64,000 bases of DNA from Calditrichota bacterium. Lineage in GTDB: Bacteria > Calditrichota > Calditrichia > Calditrichales > J004. The translations under genes and the position numbers were made by a program. How positions within the stretch are numbered: position 1 is the first letter of the stretch; every line of letters starts with the position of its first letter. Location of the stretch: contig JABFGF010000002.1 of NCBI GenBank assembly GCA_013112635.1, positions 372,001-436,000 of the forward strand, in the 5' to 3' direction. The notes beneath the pieces were generated by a model. It was not told where the DNA came from and ran no database searches. It worked only from the letters and a program-made list of their open reading frames with translations. This document shows positions 63,704-64,000 of the stretch, piece after piece.

Positions 63704-64000
63704 TTATTCTTCGATATGCCTGATAGGATCAGGTAGTAATGGGGAAGGCCCCCAAATAACAACATCAAGGTTCTTTACAAAAGTACGGAACTCTGCTGTA
63801 ATTTTTTGAAACTCCGGTTCCTGGGCCAAGGCTGCATAATGTGCCAGGCTTTTCCAAACAGAAGTTCTACGTACGTGAGGAGAACCCATCATATTGCGCT
63901 GAGCATGAAACTCTATAAAACCATCTGCTGACACCATCATATTAGTTGCTTTGCGTGCCAGCCTGGCATAAGCATTTTCATCTATTCCTGCCAGAAAATC
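63704..64000 (-). CDS. Antibiotic-biosynthesis-monooxygenase-like protein, C-terminal part
   Basis: The open frame continues unbroken to the window's right edge, so the ATG at 63940 is probably internal and the real start lies outside. The visible 98 codons read through KATNMMVSADGFIEFHAQRN, SVWKSLAHYAALAQ and FVKNLDVVIWGPSPLLPDP. The pattern of a short beta-alpha unit followed by W-x-S-x-x-H-Y resembles ABM-type monooxygenases or dimeric alpha-beta-barrel proteins, but this is a weak match. The gene ends at a strong terminator. Confidence 0.5.
   Translation of the reverse strand, partial: DFLAGIDENAYARLARKATNMMVSADGFIEFHAQRNMMGSPHVRRTSVWKSLAHYAALAQEPEFQKITAEFRTFVKNLDVVIWGPSPLLPDPIRHIEE

Noticed and set aside
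1-64000. CRISPR array, tRNA, rRNA, insertion sequence or prophage
   Set aside because: No regularly spaced direct repeats, cloverleaf, rRNA segment, transposase or phage structural gene could be made out on reading both strands.

Overview
The window is a chromosomal segment of an AT-rich, Gram-negative bacterium (GC judged by eye at roughly 36-38%). Outer-membrane barrel proteins, many lipoproteins, a LolA-like lipoprotein, an EnvC-like factor, a YfhO protein and two promoters of the Bacteroidetes type (TTG, 20 bases, TAnnTTTG) point to the FCB group. A Calditrichota- or Ignavibacteria-like lineage fits, but the sequence alone does not settle the phylum. Shine-Dalgarno sites are visible before several genes. 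No tRNA, rRNA, CRISPR, insertion sequence or phage gene was found.

Left part (1-10 kb): the start of a heme A synthase gene (cut by the window edge); an arsenate reductase/Acr3 arsenite exporter pair without a visible arsR; a pterin set (folE plus two PTPS paralogues); an ECF sigma/anti-sigma-like/periplasmic beta-solenoid operon; then polyphosphate glucokinase, a DNA glycosylase and small unknown genes. Middle part (10-27.5 kb): a pentapeptide-repeat membrane protein, an aldehyde dehydrogenase, a divergent dps/oxyR pair, a dipeptidase, a secreted metallophosphoesterase, sufE, an hsp20 with a likely sigma-54 promoter, an ABC exporter, a cysteine desulfurase, a candidate small RNA, and envelope genes (barrel protein, EnvC-like factor, PBP1A).

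From 27.7 to 44.0 kb there is one long plus-strand run: a TPR lipoprotein, a LolA-like lipoprotein, two GT2 glycosyltransferases, YfhO, a GT4 glycosyltransferase, a glucuronyl C5-epimerase-like protein, an asparagine-synthase-like protein without the glutaminase cysteine, a fold-type-I PLP protein, a DAP-decarboxylase-like PLP enzyme, an HFCD flavoprotein lacking the usual PPCDC cysteine, and gpmI. The genes from 34.9 to 42.3 kb are the best candidate for an undescribed system: cell-surface sugar chemistry joined to amino-acid or cysteine-type chemistry.

Right part (44.3-64 kb): a four-gene 2-oxoacid oxidoreductase operon with a GltD-like flavoprotein/ferredoxin subunit; then, on the minus strand, a complete respiratory nitrate reductase operon (diheme cytochrome c, narG, narH, narJ, narI and two NarK-type transporters) with a hemerythrin-like gene beyond a terminator; then small membrane proteins, rmuC and the 3' end of a gene cut by the window edge. 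Taken together the cell can respire nitrate, oxidise 2-oxoacids through ferredoxin or NAD(P)H, meet oxidative stress through OxyR/Dps, and build a modified surface glycan.
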